Source: JBOHTO01 sp050733695 (GTDB lineage Bacteria; Gemmatimonadota; Gemmatimonadetes; Gemmatimonadales; Gemmatimonadaceae). From it: DNA of 64,000 nucleotides. Of the stretch, positions 9,322-17,652 are shown in pieces (positions within the stretch are counted from its first letter, which is position 1; every line of letters begins with the position of its first letter). The notes below the pieces were generated by a model. The model worked only from the letters and a program-made list of their open reading frames with translations. It made no database searches and was not told the origin of the DNA. Location: positions 21,278-85,277 of the forward strand of contig JBOHTO010000020.1 in the NCBI GenBank assembly GCA_050733695.1, written 5' to 3'. The position numbers and the translations under genes were made by a program.

Positions 9322-9416
9322 CAGCGTTTCGAGTACCGGCCCGAACACCAACCTTCAGCGCGAGCACCACGCGAACGCTCGATGGAACCCCACCTCCACG
9401 AGAACGAACCAGCAAG

Positions 9417-10904
9417 ATGGCTTCCGCACCAGACGCCGTGTGCTCTACCGTGACTGCCGAACCAGCCCCGCGCCTGCGCTTCGCCCCCTCTCCAACAGGA
9501 TATCTGCACGTCGGCGGCGCCCGAACCGCGCTCTTCAACTGGCTCTGGGCACGGCGATACGGCGGCACGCTGCTCCTGCGCATCGAGGATACCGATCGGG
9601 CGCGCAGCACGGAAGAGAGCACGCGGGCCATCTTCGACGGGCTGCAATGGCTGGGACTCGGGTGGGACGAAGCCGTCGTCCATCAGGGGGCAAACGTCGA
9701 GCAGCACCGAGGCGATGCTGCCCGTCTTCTCGAAACGAGGGCTGCATACCGCTGCTTCTGCACGCCCGAAGAACTCGACAGGCGACGCAACGAAGCGAAG
9801 GCACGGAAGGAGAGCTTCAAGTACGATCGTCGGTGCGATCGCCTCACGACAGAAGACGTGCAACGAAAAGTTGCGGCTGCCGAGCCGTTCGTCGTCCGCT
9901 TCCGTGTCCCGGACGGGATCACGGAGTGGGAAGACCTCGTGCACGAACGCATCGCCTTCCCCAACGCGGACATCGAGGATTTCGTGGTCCTGCGCTCGGA
10001 CGCCACCCCGATCTACAACATGGCGGTCGTCTCCGACGACATCGCCATGGGGATCACTCTCGTCATGCGCGGCGACGACCACATCTCCAATACGCCGAAG
10101 CAGATCATGCTCTACCGCGCGCTCGGCGTGCGGCTGCCACGCTTCGCTCATATTCCGATGATCCATGGTGTAGACGGCAAGAAGCTCAGCAAGCGCCACG
10201 GCGCAACGGCCGTTGGTGACTACCAGCATCGCGGGATCCTCCCCATCGCGATGCTGAACTTCCTCGCCCTCCTCGGCTGGTCGCCGGGCGGCGATCGAGA
10301 GGTCATGACGCTCGATGAGATGGTGCAGCTCTTTTCCGCGAAAGGACTGCAGCGAAAGGCGGCCGTCTTCGATCCCGCCAAGCTCGAATGGATGAACGGT
10401 CAGCATCTCAGCCGCATGCCGGCCGCGGAGCTGGAGCCGCTCGTGACACCCGCCCTGGTGGCCGAAAGGCTCGCGACCGTGGAGGATCTCGTCGAGCGGC
10501 GCGACTGGTATCTGGCGCTCCTCGACCTTCTCAAGATCCGCGCGCGCCTCATCGACGACGTTGTCCGTCAGGCGGTTCCATACTTCCGCGACGAGATCGA
10601 ATACGATTCCGAAGCCGCGTCCAGACAATGGAAGGATCCCGCTGGCTCGGCCGTAATACTCGAGTCTGCTTCTGAGCGCCTCGCCTCGCTGGGGGAATGG
10701 ACACCGGAGGCAATGGAGACAGCGATGCGCGCCCTTGCTCAGGATCGCGACACGTCGGCCGGGAAGATCTACCAGCCGCTGCGCATTGCGCTCACCGGGA
10801 TGTCGGTCAGCCCGGGCATTTTCGACGTTCTGCACATGATGGGGCGAGAACGCTCGCTGCAACGGATTGCGGCCGCGGTGCGTATTCTGGGCGACCGCGC
10901 CTGA
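9417..10904 (+). CDS. gltX: Glutamate--tRNA ligase
   Basis: A 495-residue class I aminoacyl-tRNA synthetase that charges tRNA-Glu (and possibly tRNA-Gln for later amidation). The HIGH-type signature appears as PSPTGYLHVGGARTALFNW near residue 28, LLRIEDTDRARS follows, and the KMSKS loop is KKLSKRHGA at about residue 258. The C-terminal anticodon-binding helical domain covers about 330-495. Whether the enzyme is discriminating cannot be read from this window, which holds no gatCAB genes. The next gene on the strand is lexA, about 150 bases on. Confidence 0.96.
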   Translation: MASAPDAVCSTVTAEPAPRLRFAPSPTGYLHVGGARTALFNWLWARRYGGTLLLRIEDTDRARSTEESTRAIFDGLQWLGLGWDEAVVHQGANVEQHRGDAARLLETRAAYRCFCTPEELDRRRNEAKARKESFKYDRRCDRLTTEDVQRKVAAAEPFVVRFRVPDGITEWEDLVHERIAFPNADIEDFVVLRSDATPIYNMAVVSDDIAMGITLVMRGDDHISNTPKQIMLYRALGVRLPRFAHIPMIHGVDGKKLSKRHGATAVGDYQHRGILPIAMLNFLALLGWSPGGDREVMTLDEMVQLFSAKGLQRKAAVFDPAKLEWMNGQHLSRMPAAELEPLVTPALVAERLATVEDLVERRDWYLALLDLLKIRARLIDDVVRQAVPYFRDEIEYDSEAASRQWKDPAGSAVILESASERLASLGEWTPEAMETAMRALAQDRDTSAGKIYQPLRIALTGMSVSPGIFDVLHMMGRERSLQRIAAAVRILGDRA

Positions 10905-10914
10905 GGGCGCGTGC

Positions 10915-10930
10915 GCACGAGTACTCGTGC
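10915..10930. promoter_or_regulatory. Perfect 16-bp palindrome upstream of lexA (candidate operator)
   Basis: GCACGAGTACTCGTGC is a perfect inverted repeat lying between the gltX stop (10904) and the lexA start (11053). LexA usually represses its own gene through a dyad of this size, so an SOS box is the natural reading. It does not match the Gram-positive GAAC-N4-GTTC or the E. coli CTGT-N8-ACAG boxes. The assignment rests on position and symmetry only. Confidence 0.5.
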
Positions 10931-11052
10931 TGGGGCGATTCTTGCCCGGCAATGAGTGGGCGCGTAGATTACGCGGCGAGCCGGCCCGCCGCGAGCACAC
11001 AGCCTTGCGCCGGCCGGCTCACTCACTACCGACCACAATGCCGGGGGGGCAC

Positions 11053-11703
11053 ATGTCGCAGCCACTCACCAGCACCGAACGCAAAGTCTATCACTATCTC
11101 ATCGACTTTCTCGCCGAGAATACATACCAGCCCAGCATCCGCGACATCGCGAAGAAGTTCAGGATCAAGTCCACGAAGACAGTTTCGGACATCCTGCACG
11201 CGCTCGAGGACAAGGGCTACATCGCGCGCAACAGGGCACGCTCACGCGGGGTCAATATCCTCGGCCTCGCCGCAGTGGGACAGACCCAGCCGGTGCCGTA
11301 CTATGGGCGCATACATGCCGGAGAGCCCGCCCTGCTCCCCGAACACCGCGAGGGCTACATCACCATGGATCGCCGATTCATCCCCGGCGAGGATGCATTC
11401 TTTCTCAGGATCAAGGGCGACAGCATGATCGGCCGCGGAATCAACGACGGTGACTACGTGATGGTCATCCCGTCCACACCCGCGAAGGACGGAGACATAA
11501 TCGCGGCCCGGCTTGGCGAGGAAGCGACCGTCAAGACTCTCACGAAGCACGGCGGCACGACCGTTCTCGTTCCGTCAAATCCGGCGGACCGCGAGATCGA
11601 GATCCAGCCCGGAGATGACTTCGCCGTACTCGGCGCGGTCTCCGGGATCTTCCGCCCATTCATCGACCGATCAGCAAAGCCGGGGAAAAAGCTTCCGGCC
11701 TGA
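11053..11703 (+). CDS. lexA: LexA SOS repressor
   Basis: A 216-residue transcriptional repressor and self-cleaving serine protease. Residues 5-70 form the winged helix (LTSTERKVYHYLIDFLAEN, then KKFRIKSTKTVSDILHALEDKGY). The cleavage site is Ala89-Gly90 in RIHAGEP, the nucleophile is Ser124 in IKGDSM, and the general base is Lys161 in ATVKTL, so RecA-stimulated autocleavage should work. The start MSQPLTS at 11053 fits the family N-terminus; MPGGH at 11038 is an in-frame alternative. The upstream palindrome at 10915-10930 is a candidate self-operator. It is convergent with the gene ending at 11724. Confidence 0.93.
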   Translation: MSQPLTSTERKVYHYLIDFLAENTYQPSIRDIAKKFRIKSTKTVSDILHALEDKGYIARNRARSRGVNILGLAAVGQTQPVPYYGRIHAGEPALLPEHREGYITMDRRFIPGEDAFFLRIKGDSMIGRGINDGDYVMVIPSTPAKDGDIIAARLGEEATVKTLTKHGGTTVLVPSNPADREIEIQPGDDFAVLGAVSGIFRPFIDRSAKPGKKLPA

Positions 11704-11723
11704 GCGTCAGCAACTCCGGCCAC

Positions 11724-12602
11724 TCATGGGACGCGGCCGGAGGAACCTGCTCGCCGCACAATCTTCTCCTCCTCACCGTCGGTTCCCGCCAGCTTCGCCC
11801 GCGCCGCTGCGCGCTCGCGATCCTTGCGTTCGCGCAGCCGTTTTACGGCGTCCCGGAACTCGGCTTCGTTCACGGCGCGCTGTGCGTGCTCGGCGATGTC
11901 GGCATGCATCGCGTTCAGACGCTTCGCGTTATCCATCGCTATCGGATTCGCCTGGACGTTTAGCGGGAGAAGTGCGAGGACCGCTGTGGGAATGGAGACA
12001 TCACCGAGGCGGATGTAGTCGCGATCGACTCCCCAGGTCCTGCCGTCACGCTCGAATGTCCAGTCACCCGGCTCGCGCGGCGTGCCGAGCGCGTCGATGG
12101 AATCCTGACGCGCGCCCAGGCGCGACGCGAGCAGACTGTCCAGCCGCTGGCTCGGCGTTCGCGGCGCCGTCACGAACGGGCCTGGCACGGTCCAGACACG
12201 CGGATCGGAGAAGCTCGGCCGCATGCCACGCAGCGGGCCGCCTGCGCCGATCACCTCCCCACTTCCGCCGGCTGCAGCCTCCGGCTGCGCTTCCGGAAGG
12301 GCGGGAAGCCCCGACGGGACTTCCCGAGGCGCGACAAGCCGCGGTACCGGTCGCGCGGGGCGCTCCGGAGTCTCAGGGCGACCGTCGCCTCCGCTCCGTC
12401 CCGGACGGGGTTCGGCGCCCGTTGTCGGGAGCGCCAGGAAGCCGATGCGCTCGACGACGATCTCTCCTTCGACGGGGTCCGCCATGGGGCGGATGCGATA
12501 CGGGTGCGTGAAAACCTGAGCCAGCGCCACGACGAGCAGCAGATGGATCGCGATCGAGGCGAGCAGCGAGCCCGAGGGATGTTGCAGGCTCTTCCGCGTC
12601 AC
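11724..12602 (-). CDS. N-terminally anchored protein of unknown function
   Basis: A 292-residue protein starting with GTG at 12602, four bases overlapping (GTGA) the stop of the aminotransferase gene, so translation is coupled. A single TM (GSLLASIAIHLLLVVALAQVF, residues about 10-30) is followed by a proline-rich stretch (about 60-110, ETPERPARPVPRLVAPREVP) and a charged domain ending in a Lys/Arg/Glu helix (KRLRERKDRERAAARAKL). The layout recalls TonB-like energy transducers, but no TonB C-terminal motif is visible. An upstream ATG at 12839 lies inside the aminotransferase and gives low-quality sequence, so it is not used. Function unknown. Confidence 0.65.
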   Translation of the reverse strand: MTRKSLQHPSGSLLASIAIHLLLVVALAQVFTHPYRIRPMADPVEGEIVVERIGFLALPTTGAEPRPGRSGGDGRPETPERPARPVPRLVAPREVPSGLPALPEAQPEAAAGGSGEVIGAGGPLRGMRPSFSDPRVWTVPGPFVTAPRTPSQRLDSLLASRLGARQDSIDALGTPREPGDWTFERDGRTWGVDRDYIRLGDVSIPTAVLALLPLNVQANPIAMDNAKRLNAMHADIAEHAQRAVNEAEFRDAVKRLRERKDRERAAARAKLAGTDGEEEKIVRRAGSSGRVP

Positions 12603-13783
12603 GAAACGCCGGCCTCCATGCGAGCCAGCACGCGCCCCGCGCGCACGGCGGCCTCCGCAATGCGCGCAGGCGAGGTGATGAAGGAGACGCGGAAGTAACC
12701 CTCGCCGCTTGCGCCAAAAGCCGAGCCGGGGAGTACCACGACACCTTCGTCCTCCAGAAGGCGCGTGGCGAACAGAGCGCTCGGAACGCCCTCCGGGAGC
12801 GGAACCCAGAGATACATCGTCGCCCTGGGTGATTCGCATGCGAATCCCGCCTCACCGAAGGCAGCGACGGCCGAGTCGCGTCGCTCCGCGAAGATCGCGA
12901 CGTTCCGCGGAACCCAATTCGCCCACTGAGCGAGCGCGGCCACACCGGCCGCCTGGATCGCCATGAATGCCCCCGTATCCACGAAAGACTTCACCTTCGC
13001 CAGCACGCCGGCGATCTCCGGGCGCGCGACAGCCCAGCCGCAGCGCCAGCCCGTCATGTTGTACGTCTTCGAGAGGGAGTGAAACTCGATCGCGATTTCG
13101 CGGGCTCCGTCGATCTCGAAGATGCTCGGTGGGCGGTAGCCATCAAAGGCGAGCTCCGAGTAGGCATTGTCATACACCAGCAGGACGTCGAGTTCCCTGC
13201 ACCGGCGCACCAGTCGCTCGAGGTAGTCCGGCGGCGCCACCGCGGCAGTGGGGTTGTTGGGGTAGTTGACGTAGAGCACCCGGGACCGCTTCAGAACGTC
13301 TGAGGGAATCCGGTCCAGATCGACGAGGAAGTCGTTCTCCGATGTCAGAGGAACGATGTGCGGTGTACCATCTGCCAGCTCCGTCCCTCCGAGGTAGGCG
13401 AGGTAGCCGGGCTCGGGGATGAGTGCAACGTCACCGCGCTCGAGGAATCCCGCTGCCACGTGCGCGATTCCCTCCTTGGACCCGATGAGCGGCACTACTT
13501 CCGACCATGGATCGAAGTCGAGATCGAATCTCGTGTGCATCCACGCCGATACGGCTTCGCGGAACGCCGGCAGTCCGAGTCCGAATCCGTACCGGCTCAT
13601 CGCCGGATTCAGTGCCGCCTCGGCCAGCGCCTCTATCGCCGCGCGCGGTGGCGCAAGATCAGCGTCGCCCGCCCCCAGATCGATGACGTCAACGCCGCGC
13701 GCGATGAGATCGCGTTTTCGCTGCGGGATTGCCGCCAGGGGGTATTCCGGGAGCCGGACAAATCGCGCGGACGGCCTGGGCAC
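12599..13783 (-). CDS. PLP-dependent class I/II aminotransferase (DapL/AspC-like)
   Basis: A 394-residue fold-type I aminotransferase. Landmarks in order: IDLGAGDADLAPP, SRYGFGLGLPAFREAVSAW, GSKEGIAHVAAGFLERGD, LYVNYPNNPTAAVAPPDYLE, LLVYDNAYSELAFDG, and the PLP-lysine motif SLSKTYNMTGWRCGW, with VLPGSAFGASGEGYFRVSF near the end. NYPNNPTA and the SKT(Y)NMTGWR form are most like LL-diaminopimelate aminotransferase and related aspartate/alanine aminotransferases. Substrate is inference. The gene lies 36 bases downstream of the helicase gene and is coupled to the anchored protein gene downstream. Confidence 0.88.
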   Translation of the reverse strand: MPRPSARFVRLPEYPLAAIPQRKRDLIARGVDVIDLGAGDADLAPPRAAIEALAEAALNPAMSRYGFGLGLPAFREAVSAWMHTRFDLDFDPWSEVVPLIGSKEGIAHVAAGFLERGDVALIPEPGYLAYLGGTELADGTPHIVPLTSENDFLVDLDRIPSDVLKRSRVLYVNYPNNPTAAVAPPDYLERLVRRCRELDVLLVYDNAYSELAFDGYRPPSIFEIDGAREIAIEFHSLSKTYNMTGWRCGWAVARPEIAGVLAKVKSFVDTGAFMAIQAAGVAALAQWANWVPRNVAIFAERRDSAVAAFGEAGFACESPRATMYLWVPLPEGVPSALFATRLLEDEGVVVLPGSAFGASGEGYFRVSFITSPARIAEAAVRAGRVLARMEAGVS

Positions 13784-13819
13784 CGACGCAAGCTATTCAC
13801 GCGTTCGCGCCCAGTCCAA

Positions 13820-16306
13820 TCAGGCGTCCGTCATCACGTCATCGGTCTCGGCGTCGGTCTCGGCGTCGGTCTCGGCGTCGGTCTGCAAGCGATTCGCTTC
13901 GCCGTAGAACTTGGCCACGACTCGCCGAATGGTCGCCCATGGGCCGGCGATCCGCCTGGCCGGCGGAAGGGACGCGACCATGGCGCGACCGTAGGCCATG
14001 GTGCGCAGCCGGGGATCAGCGACTACCACCACGCCCCGGTCGCTGGACGTTCGCACCAGACGTCCGAACCCCTGCTTGAGTCGAAGTGCGGCATGCGGAA
14101 GCATGTACTCTCGAAACGGATCGCCCCCGGCCGCCGCGATCGCCTCGCAGTTCGCAGCCGTGATCGGCTCGGTGGGAACCCGGAAGGGAAGCTTCGCGAT
14201 GACGAGTCCGCGGAGCGCGCGCCCCGGTACATCCACGCCTTCCCAGAAGGAAGCCGTGCCGAGCAGCACCGCGTTTCCCGACGCGCGAAAGCGGCGTAGC
14301 AGTGAATCACGCGTGTCCCCTTCCCCCTGCACGAGCAACGGCCAGCGATTCCCGATACGCCGCGCCCTGAGTTCGGTCGCAGCGGCGCGAACGTCGCGAT
14401 GGCTCGTGAACAGGATGAAGAGACCACCGCCCGAGCACTCCGCCAGGTCCAGAGTACAGCGGAGTACGCCCTGAAAGTGCACCTCGGCGTCCGCGTTGGG
14501 AGCCGGTATATCGGTCGGGATGGCGAGCAGCGATTGTTCGCGGTAGGCAAACGGCGATGGGAATATGCCCGTCACGGGAGGATCCGAACCATCAACGTCG
14601 AGACCGAGCCGGCGTGCGAGGAAGTCGAAGCGCGATCCGGCGGCGAGCGTCGCGCTAGTCACCACGGCCGTGTTCATCCGCTCGAAAAGGTCCTCGCGCA
14701 TGATCGGCGCAAGGTCCAGCGGCACCATGCTTACCGAGACCGCCCGGTCGCGTCCCCTGACCTCGATCCAGCGCACGATGGGCTCGCCGCCACGCGGTGG
14801 ATTCAGCGTTCCGGTGAGCGCATCGGATGCCGAGGCCAAGCGCCGCGCGATCGCGTGCATCTCCTTCGCGAGCGATTCGGCTGCTTCATCGCAGCCGGGC
14901 GTCGCCTCAATCCGTTCGCGAAGCGTGCCTAGGCCCTCGCGCAGGAGCGCGGTCTCGTTCAGCAGATCGTCCAGCGCTGTGCGCAACCCGGCGGGCCAGA
15001 CCGGATCGGCCGCGAAGGAATCCGTGAGGCGCAGGACGTTCTGCCCGCGTTCGCGAAGCAGCGTGTCGAGGATCCCGAAGAGCAGCGTCGCCCGGTCGCG
15101 CGCCATCGCGAGGGAAGGCGTGAGACTGTCGTTCACGAGATCGCCGCTCGCAATGCTGAGCAGGTCGCGCGATGCGCCAAGTCGCTCGGAGAGCGCGTTG
15201 AAGAGGCCCCTGCCGCGGCGGTCCAGACGATTGAACAGGCGGGCGAGGCCGCGATGCGTCACGGTCGCCCCAAGGTGCTGAGCGGCTGCGTCCTCGAGGT
15301 GGTGCCCCTCGTCGATGACAAGATGCTTGTACGCCGGCAGCACGGCGGCTTCCTGCCAGTTATCGGCGATGCGCCGGACAGCAATGTCGGACAGGAGCAG
15401 GTTGTGATTGACGACGACGACATCCGCCGCTGCGGCCTTGCGCCGCGCGGCAAACACGAAACAGCGGCTGTAGTGCTCGCATTTCAACCGCGTACAGAGA
15501 TCAGGCTCGGCGGCGATCTCATCCCAGATCTCCGGACTGGGCTCCACCGGCAGATCGCCGCGCGAGCCATCGCTCGTCCTGTCGGTCCACGCCGCCAGCT
15601 CGGCGAGTTCCGTCGCCATCGAGTCCTCGAAGAGCGCTGTGGCGTTGCCGCGCGCCTGCTCGAGCCGCAGAAGGCACACGTAGTTGCGCCAACCCTTGAG
15701 CATTGCGAATCGCACGGGCTGGTCGCCGAGCGCCGTGTTCAGGAAAGGGAGATCCTGGCCAACCAGTTGCTCCTGCAGATTGATCGTGTTGGTGGATACC
15801 ACGGTCCGCTCGTTGTTGGCCGCTGCCCAGCGCAGCGCCGGCAGCAGATAGCCGAGCGACTTGCCCACCCCGGTGCCGGCCTCGAGCAGGGCAACCCCGC
15901 CCCTGTTGTAGAGCCTGGCGATCGCCCGTGCCATCGCCTGCTGGCTCGGGCGATCCTCGTATCGCCGGTGCAATCGCGCGACAGGTCCGTCCGGTCCGAG
16001 GTCATTCCCTATCGAGGATTCGTCGAGGAGTTCGAGCTCGCGGTCGCGCGGAGGCTCGACCACCACATACAGCCGGGTCGCGCGATTGTCGACGATCGCG
16101 AAGCCTATTCCGGCATCGTGCATCGCCGCCGCAACGGAGAGGTCGGCCTCCGATGGATCGAGATTGCCCGACGGATGATTGTGCACCAGCATCTCGCCTC
16201 GCTCGGCGAAGCCGGGCAGAGCCAGAACGCTGCGGACATCACCGCGGGCGACGACGCGTGCGCTGACCACGATCCCCTTGGGCTCGCAGCCACAGGCGAA
16301 ACACAC
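13820..16306 (-). CDS. JAB/MPN-DinG helicase fusion
   Basis: A single frame joins an N-terminal JAB/MPN (JAMM) domain to an XPD/DinG-type superfamily 2 helicase. The JAMM motif is HNHPSGNLDPSEAD (about 16142-16187). The helicase has Walker A in LEAGTGVGKSLGYLLP, four cysteines spaced as in XPD Fe-S clusters (VCLLR, DLCTRLKCEHYSRCF), the DEAH-box variant VIDEGHHLED, a motif III-like VVTSATLA, and motif VI in KQGFGRLVRTSSDRG. DinG acts on DNA forks and R-loops. The first standard start codon is GTG at 16306, but JAB-like residues (AAIRGAITLAAG) continue upstream to about 16384 without ATG, GTG or TTG, so a rare start is possible. The last residues are a DAET tandem repeat. Confidence 0.85.
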   Translation of the reverse strand: MCFACGCEPKGIVVSARVVARGDVRSVLALPGFAERGEMLVHNHPSGNLDPSEADLSVAAAMHDAGIGFAIVDNRATRLYVVVEPPRDRELELLDESSIGNDLGPDGPVARLHRRYEDRPSQQAMARAIARLYNRGGVALLEAGTGVGKSLGYLLPALRWAAANNERTVVSTNTINLQEQLVGQDLPFLNTALGDQPVRFAMLKGWRNYVCLLRLEQARGNATALFEDSMATELAELAAWTDRTSDGSRGDLPVEPSPEIWDEIAAEPDLCTRLKCEHYSRCFVFAARRKAAAADVVVVNHNLLLSDIAVRRIADNWQEAAVLPAYKHLVIDEGHHLEDAAAQHLGATVTHRGLARLFNRLDRRGRGLFNALSERLGASRDLLSIASGDLVNDSLTPSLAMARDRATLLFGILDTLLRERGQNVLRLTDSFAADPVWPAGLRTALDDLLNETALLREGLGTLRERIEATPGCDEAAESLAKEMHAIARRLASASDALTGTLNPPRGGEPIVRWIEVRGRDRAVSVSMVPLDLAPIMREDLFERMNTAVVTSATLAAGSRFDFLARRLGLDVDGSDPPVTGIFPSPFAYREQSLLAIPTDIPAPNADAEVHFQGVLRCTLDLAECSGGGLFILFTSHRDVRAAATELRARRIGNRWPLLVQGEGDTRDSLLRRFRASGNAVLLGTASFWEGVDVPGRALRGLVIAKLPFRVPTEPITAANCEAIAAAGGDPFREYMLPHAALRLKQGFGRLVRTSSDRGVVVVADPRLRTMAYGRAMVASLPPARRIAGPWATIRRVVAKFYGEANRLQTDAETDAETDAETDDVMTDA
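13844..13884. repeat. 12-bp in-frame tandem repeat at the helicase C-terminus
   Basis: GGTCTCGGCGTC occurs three times head to tail with a partial fourth copy. On the coding strand it encodes Asp-Ala-Glu-Thr repeats just before the stop of the JAB-DinG gene. Gain or loss of one unit would keep the frame. Confidence 0.9.
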
Positions 16307-16389
16307 TTCGCGGCCGGCGGCGAGCGTGATCGCTCCTCTGATCGCCGCGGCCGCCCGCGGCGCGACTCTCGCTTCCGGCGTTGCCCCGC

Positions 16390-17652
16390 CTATGTCTTCA
16401 GCGGCTTCTTCTTCGCCGCCGGAAAGAGGACGTTGTTCAGTATGAGCCGGTAGCCGGGCGAGTTCGGGTGCAGCGAGAGGTCGGTTGCCGGGCTGCCGAT
16501 GGCATGCTGTGGGTCTTCGGGATCGTGACCGCCGAGGAACGTCCACGTGCCTTCGCCATAGCTGCCGTGAATGTACTTCACCCAGGGCGCGCCTTCCTCG
16601 AAGGCGAGCACTGTCACGTCGGGTTTGAGCTTCGACTTGTTGAAGCTCGTCGTCACGCCGTAGAAATCCGGGATCACGCTGCGGTGGTTCTGAACGAGCA
16701 TGGAGGCGACAGGATCGAACCTGGCCGAGAAGTCGAACAGCGTGAACGTGCCCAGGGGCTGCCGTCGCCCGGGAACGTTGACCTGATGACCGTCGATGTC
16801 GCTCATCGCGTTGACGAACGGGGACTGCTCCACGTGGCCGCCTTCGAATGCGAAGGAACGAGCCCACGCCATGAGATTGTCGACGTTCTCCGCCACGGGG
16901 TCACCGTCGGCAAAGCTCCCCGCAATGTCGGTATCGTGACCGGCGATGGCGAGCTCGATCGTCTCGGTCGCGCCGCACATGGCGAAGAGGAATCCGCCCT
17001 GTTGCACGAACGCGCGAATGCGCTCGGCGACATCGTTCTTGAGAGCGGGAACGCTCTCGAATCCGAGCTTCCCTGCCACACTCTCATTCTGCTCCACCTG
17101 TTCGATGAACCAGGGCGCGCCGCGATACGCGATGTGGAACTTGTTGTACTGACCGGTGAAGTCCTCGTGATGAAGGTGCAGCCAGTCGTAGCGCGAGAGG
17201 TCTCCCGTGATGACCGCTTCATCCCATATGGTTTCGTACGCGATCCCGGCGTATTCGAGCGCGAGCGTCACGGCGTCGTCCCACGGCTGCGACCCGGGGG
17301 GCGTGTACACGGCGACCCGCGGCGCCTTTTCGAGCGGTACGGCGTCCATGTTCCCCGCGGACATCTCCGCCCTTATCGCACCCACGACTCCGGCATCGAC
17401 CGGCTGCGTCGTGATTCCCTCGAGCGCGGCTTCGCGCCGGAGCTCGGGTGTGTCGGGGAGAAGAAAGGCGCCGCCACGAAAGTTGAGCAGCCACTCGCCT
17501 TTCAGCCCCGCCTCCAGCGCGTGGTACATCAACCCGTACGCCTTGAGATGATTCTCCTGTGCGTCGTCCATGGGCACGAGGAGCTGCTGCGCGCCCAGCG
17601 ACGGTGCGACGGCGAGGGCGAGGGCGAGCGTGACGGTCAGACAGCCGTTCAC
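16390..17652 (-). CDS. Secreted protein of the 'asparagine synthetase B-like' envelope family
   Basis: A 420-residue exported protein. It starts with GTG at 17652, overlapping the TPR gene stop by GTGA. A signal peptide (VNGCLTVTLALALAVAPSLGAQQ) ends in the Ala-Gln site common in this genome. The mature part begins LVPMDDAQENHLKAYGLMYHALEAG and WLLNFRGGAFLLPD, a combination I associate with Bacteroidota and Gemmatimonadota proteins often labelled asparagine synthetase B; no N-type glutamine amidotransferase or ATP-binding motif is visible, so that name should not be trusted. The middle (GGFLFAMCGATETIELA) recalls ThuA/class I amidotransferase-like folds. Role unknown; likely periplasmic. Confidence 0.7.
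   Translation of the reverse strand: MNGCLTVTLALALAVAPSLGAQQLLVPMDDAQENHLKAYGLMYHALEAGLKGEWLLNFRGGAFLLPDTPELRREAALEGITTQPVDAGVVGAIRAEMSAGNMDAVPLEKAPRVAVYTPPGSQPWDDAVTLALEYAGIAYETIWDEAVITGDLSRYDWLHLHHEDFTGQYNKFHIAYRGAPWFIEQVEQNESVAGKLGFESVPALKNDVAERIRAFVQQGGFLFAMCGATETIELAIAGHDTDIAGSFADGDPVAENVDNLMAWARSFAFEGGHVEQSPFVNAMSDIDGHQVNVPGRRQPLGTFTLFDFSARFDPVASMLVQNHRSVIPDFYGVTTSFNKSKLKPDVTVLAFEEGAPWVKYIHGSYGEGTWTFLGGHDPEDPQHAIGSPATDLSLHPNSPGYRLILNNVLFPAAKKKPLKT

Noticed and set aside
9234..11000. Long minus-strand open frame across gltX and the lexA leader
   Set aside because: It covers gltX and part of a tRNA, has no domain and shows shadow composition.
13844..13884. Could the repeats here be a CRISPR array?
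   Set aside because: They are direct 12-bp units without spacers, inside a coding sequence. No CRISPR-like array or cas gene is seen anywhere in the window.
16390..17652. Asparagine synthetase B as the function of this gene
   Set aside because: Neither the N-terminal Cys amidotransferase nor the ATP pyrophosphatase SGGxDS motif is visible, and the protein has a signal peptide. The usual name is probably an annotation error.
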